The notes under the pieces were generated by a model. It did not search any database. It worked only from the letters and a program-made list of their open reading frames with translations, and was not told where the DNA came from. Shown piece after piece: positions 38,396 through 39,774 of a stretch of DNA of 39,774 bases; positions within the stretch are counted from its first letter, which is position 1, and the number at the start of each line of letters is the position of its first letter. The position numbers and the translations under genes were made by a program. Origin of the DNA: Actinomycetes bacterium (GTDB taxonomy: Bacteria > Actinomycetota > Actinomycetes > Mycobacteriales > Mycobacteriaceae); the NCBI GenBank assembly GCA_023461275.1, contig JAEYMI010000051.1, forward strand, positions 1 through 39,774, given 5' to 3'.

Positions 38396-39700
38396 GTGAC
38401 CACACGCACCTACGTCCTCGATACCTCCGTCTTGCTGTCTGATCCCTGGGCAGTGACACGATTCGCCGAACACCACGTCGTTCTTCCGCTGGTGGTCATC
38501 GGTGAGCTCGAGGGCAAACGTCACCATCACGAACTCGGCTGGTTTGCCCGCGAGGCGTTGCGGATGCTCGATGATCTGCGCCTCGAGCACGGCCGGCTGG
38601 ATCTGCCGATCCCGATCGGTTCTGATGGTGGCACCCTGCAGGTCGAGCTGAACCACACCGATCCGGCCGTGCTGCCGGCGGGATTCCGGACCGAGACCAA
38701 CGATTCCCGAATCCTCGCGTGTGCGTTGAACCTTCGTGCCGAGGGCAAGGACGTGACGCTGGTGTCCAAGGACACCCCGCTGCGCGTCAAGGCAGGTGCG
38801 GTCGGTCTGGCCGCCGACGAGTATCACGCGCAGGACGTGGTGGTCTCGGGCTGGTCGGGAATGACCGAGCTCGATGTGGATTCCGGTTCGGTGGACACGC
38901 TCTACGCCGAGGGTGTCGCCGACATCGATGCCGCGCGAGAACTACCGTGCCACACCGGAATCCGCCTGCTCGGCAACGGATCCAGCGCGCTCGGGCGGGT
39001 CACCGCCGACAAGCGGGTGCAGTTGGTTCGGGGCGACCGCGAAGCCTTTGGGCTGCATGGTCGTTCGGCTGAGCAGCGGGTCGCCCTCGATCTACTGCTC
39101 GACGAGAGCGTCGGCATCGTCTCACTCGGTGGTAAGGCCGGTACCGGTAAGTCGGCCCTGGCGTTGTGCGCCGGGCTCGAGGCGGTGCTGGAGCGCCGGA
39201 CCCAACGCAAGGTTGTCGTGTTCCGTCCGCTCTACGCCGTCGGCGGTCAGCAACTGGGCTACCTGCCCGGCAGTGAGTCGGAGAAGATGGGGCCGTGGGC
39301 TCAGGCCGTCTTCGACACGCTCGAGGGTCTTGCGTCGCCGGAGGTGATCGAGGAGGTGCAGAGCCGAGGCATGCTCGAAGTTCTGCCGCTCACGCATATT
39401 CGCGGTCGATCGCTGCACGATTCGTTCGTTATCGTCGATGAGGCCCAGTCGTTGGAACGCAATGTTCTGCTGACCGTGCTGTCGCGATTGGGGACCGGAT
39501 CGCGAGTTGTGCTAACCCACGACGTGGCGCAACGCGATAACCTCCGAGTCGGCCGGCACGACGGTGTCGCTGCGGTTATCGAAAAGCTCAAGGGGCATCC
39601 ACTATTCGCCCATGTGACGCTGACGCGTAGTGAGCGGTCGCCGATCGCGGCGCTGGTCACCGACATGCTCGAGGAGTTCGCCCCGGGCGCGACGTACTGA
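38396..39700 (+). CDS. phoH2: PIN-PhoH fusion protein (PhoH2)
   Basis: The 434-residue protein joins an N-terminal PIN ribonuclease domain (YVLDTSVLLSDPWA with the first Asp, VIGELEGKRHH, TNDSRILACA, SKDTPLRVKA) to a C-terminal PhoH ATPase. Walker A is LGGKAGTGKSALAL near residue 245; Walker B is FVIVDEAQS. PhoH2 proteins couple an RNA helicase with RNase activity, and in mycobacteria they have been described as the toxin half of a phoAT-phoH2 pair (recalled). GTG 38396 has AGGAG 5 nt upstream; the longer frame from 38210 runs through the structured leader and is not used. No antitoxin frame overlaps its start here. Confidence 0.92.
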   Translation: MTTRTYVLDTSVLLSDPWAVTRFAEHHVVLPLVVIGELEGKRHHHELGWFAREALRMLDDLRLEHGRLDLPIPIGSDGGTLQVELNHTDPAVLPAGFRTETNDSRILACALNLRAEGKDVTLVSKDTPLRVKAGAVGLAADEYHAQDVVVSGWSGMTELDVDSGSVDTLYAEGVADIDAARELPCHTGIRLLGNGSSALGRVTADKRVQLVRGDREAFGLHGRSAEQRVALDLLLDESVGIVSLGGKAGTGKSALALCAGLEAVLERRTQRKVVVFRPLYAVGGQQLGYLPGSESEKMGPWAQAVFDTLEGLASPEVIEEVQSRGMLEVLPLTHIRGRSLHDSFVIVDEAQSLERNVLLTVLSRLGTGSRVVLTHDVAQRDNLRVGRHDGVAAVIEKLKGHPLFAHVTLTRSERSPIAALVTDMLEEFAPGATY

Positions 39701-39774
39701 CGTCGCCCGTATCTGAACGCTGAAGTCGCCCCCCGGACAACAACTCTAGCGTGGCGACGTGTCATTAGGGTGGG
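39701..39774. other. 3' flank of phoH2
   Basis: I see no gene, terminator or repeat in this last 74-bp piece. Confidence 0.4.

Noticed and set aside
38210..39700. Longer phoH2 frame starting at 38210
   Set aside because: Its first 60 residues are Arg/Ser/Gly-rich and unlike a PIN domain, while GTG 38396 has a good AGGAG and starts directly at the PIN strand.

Overview
The window is high-GC actinobacterial chromosome, most likely from a member of the Mycobacteriales (Gordonia or a close relative; the genus is inferred from protein resemblance). Reasons: a mycothiol S-conjugate amidase (mca), GreA, DUF4307, a Z-farnesyl diphosphate synthase of the Rv1086 kind, type I pantothenate kinase, serine hydroxymethyltransferase, a soluble acyl-ACP desaturase and a PIN-PhoH (PhoH2) protein occur in the same relative order as M. 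tuberculosis Rv1080c-Rv1086 and Rv1092c-Rv1095 (order recalled from memory). Accessory genes are spliced between these conserved anchors. No rRNA, tRNA, IS element, integrase or CRISPR array was recognised.

Layout. 1-2944: a DrrAB-like ABC exporter and an unassigned protein. 2924-5155: the first of three secreted SGNH hydrolases, a VapBC toxin-antitoxin pair, and a gene-poor stretch. 5156-8660: a Rieske oxygenase and an NCS1 permease in one operon, divergent from a TetR regulator. 8661-10283: a HipBA module behind three regularly spaced palindromes. 10364-11768: a small Rossmann-like protein, a 72-nt inverted-repeat element and the second SGNH hydrolase. 11804-16927: conserved greA / queuosine-precursor transporter / DUF4307 facing mca / small membrane protein / thioredoxin-domain protein, with a GGDEF protein coupled downstream. 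17954-21198: a histidine phosphatase, then an arginine module in which an amidinotransferase-fold domain is fused to ornithine aminotransferase, divergent from an Lrp/AsnC regulator across a palindrome. 21211-23388: the third SGNH hydrolase and DAHP synthase preceded by an aromatic leader peptide and an intrinsic terminator. 23463-24997: a ClgR/PopR-like regulator with an Ala-Ala tail, convergent with two overlapping clpP genes. 25190-28231: an NtaA/DszA-type flavin monooxygenase and a Tat-exported PhoD-like phosphatase. 28315-30689: hemolysin III, Z-FPP synthase, an alpha/beta hydrolase. 30825-33636: a MocR regulator divergent from an NmrA-like oxidoreductase and an AhpD-like protein. 33649-39700: coaA, a DUF885 protein, glyA, a desaturase-like protein and PhoH2 behind a structured leader.

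Themes. Many start codons sit 6-7 nt after a TANNNT hexamer, which points to widespread leaderless transcription and helps fix start sites. The observations most worth testing are the YWRF leader peptide with attenuator ahead of DAHP synthase; the single-polypeptide arginine-to-glutamate-semialdehyde enzyme with its Lrp-type site; the regulator next to the clpP pair; the 27-bp-periodic operators of HipBA; the structured leader of phoH2; and the desaturase-like protein that lacks diiron ligands.
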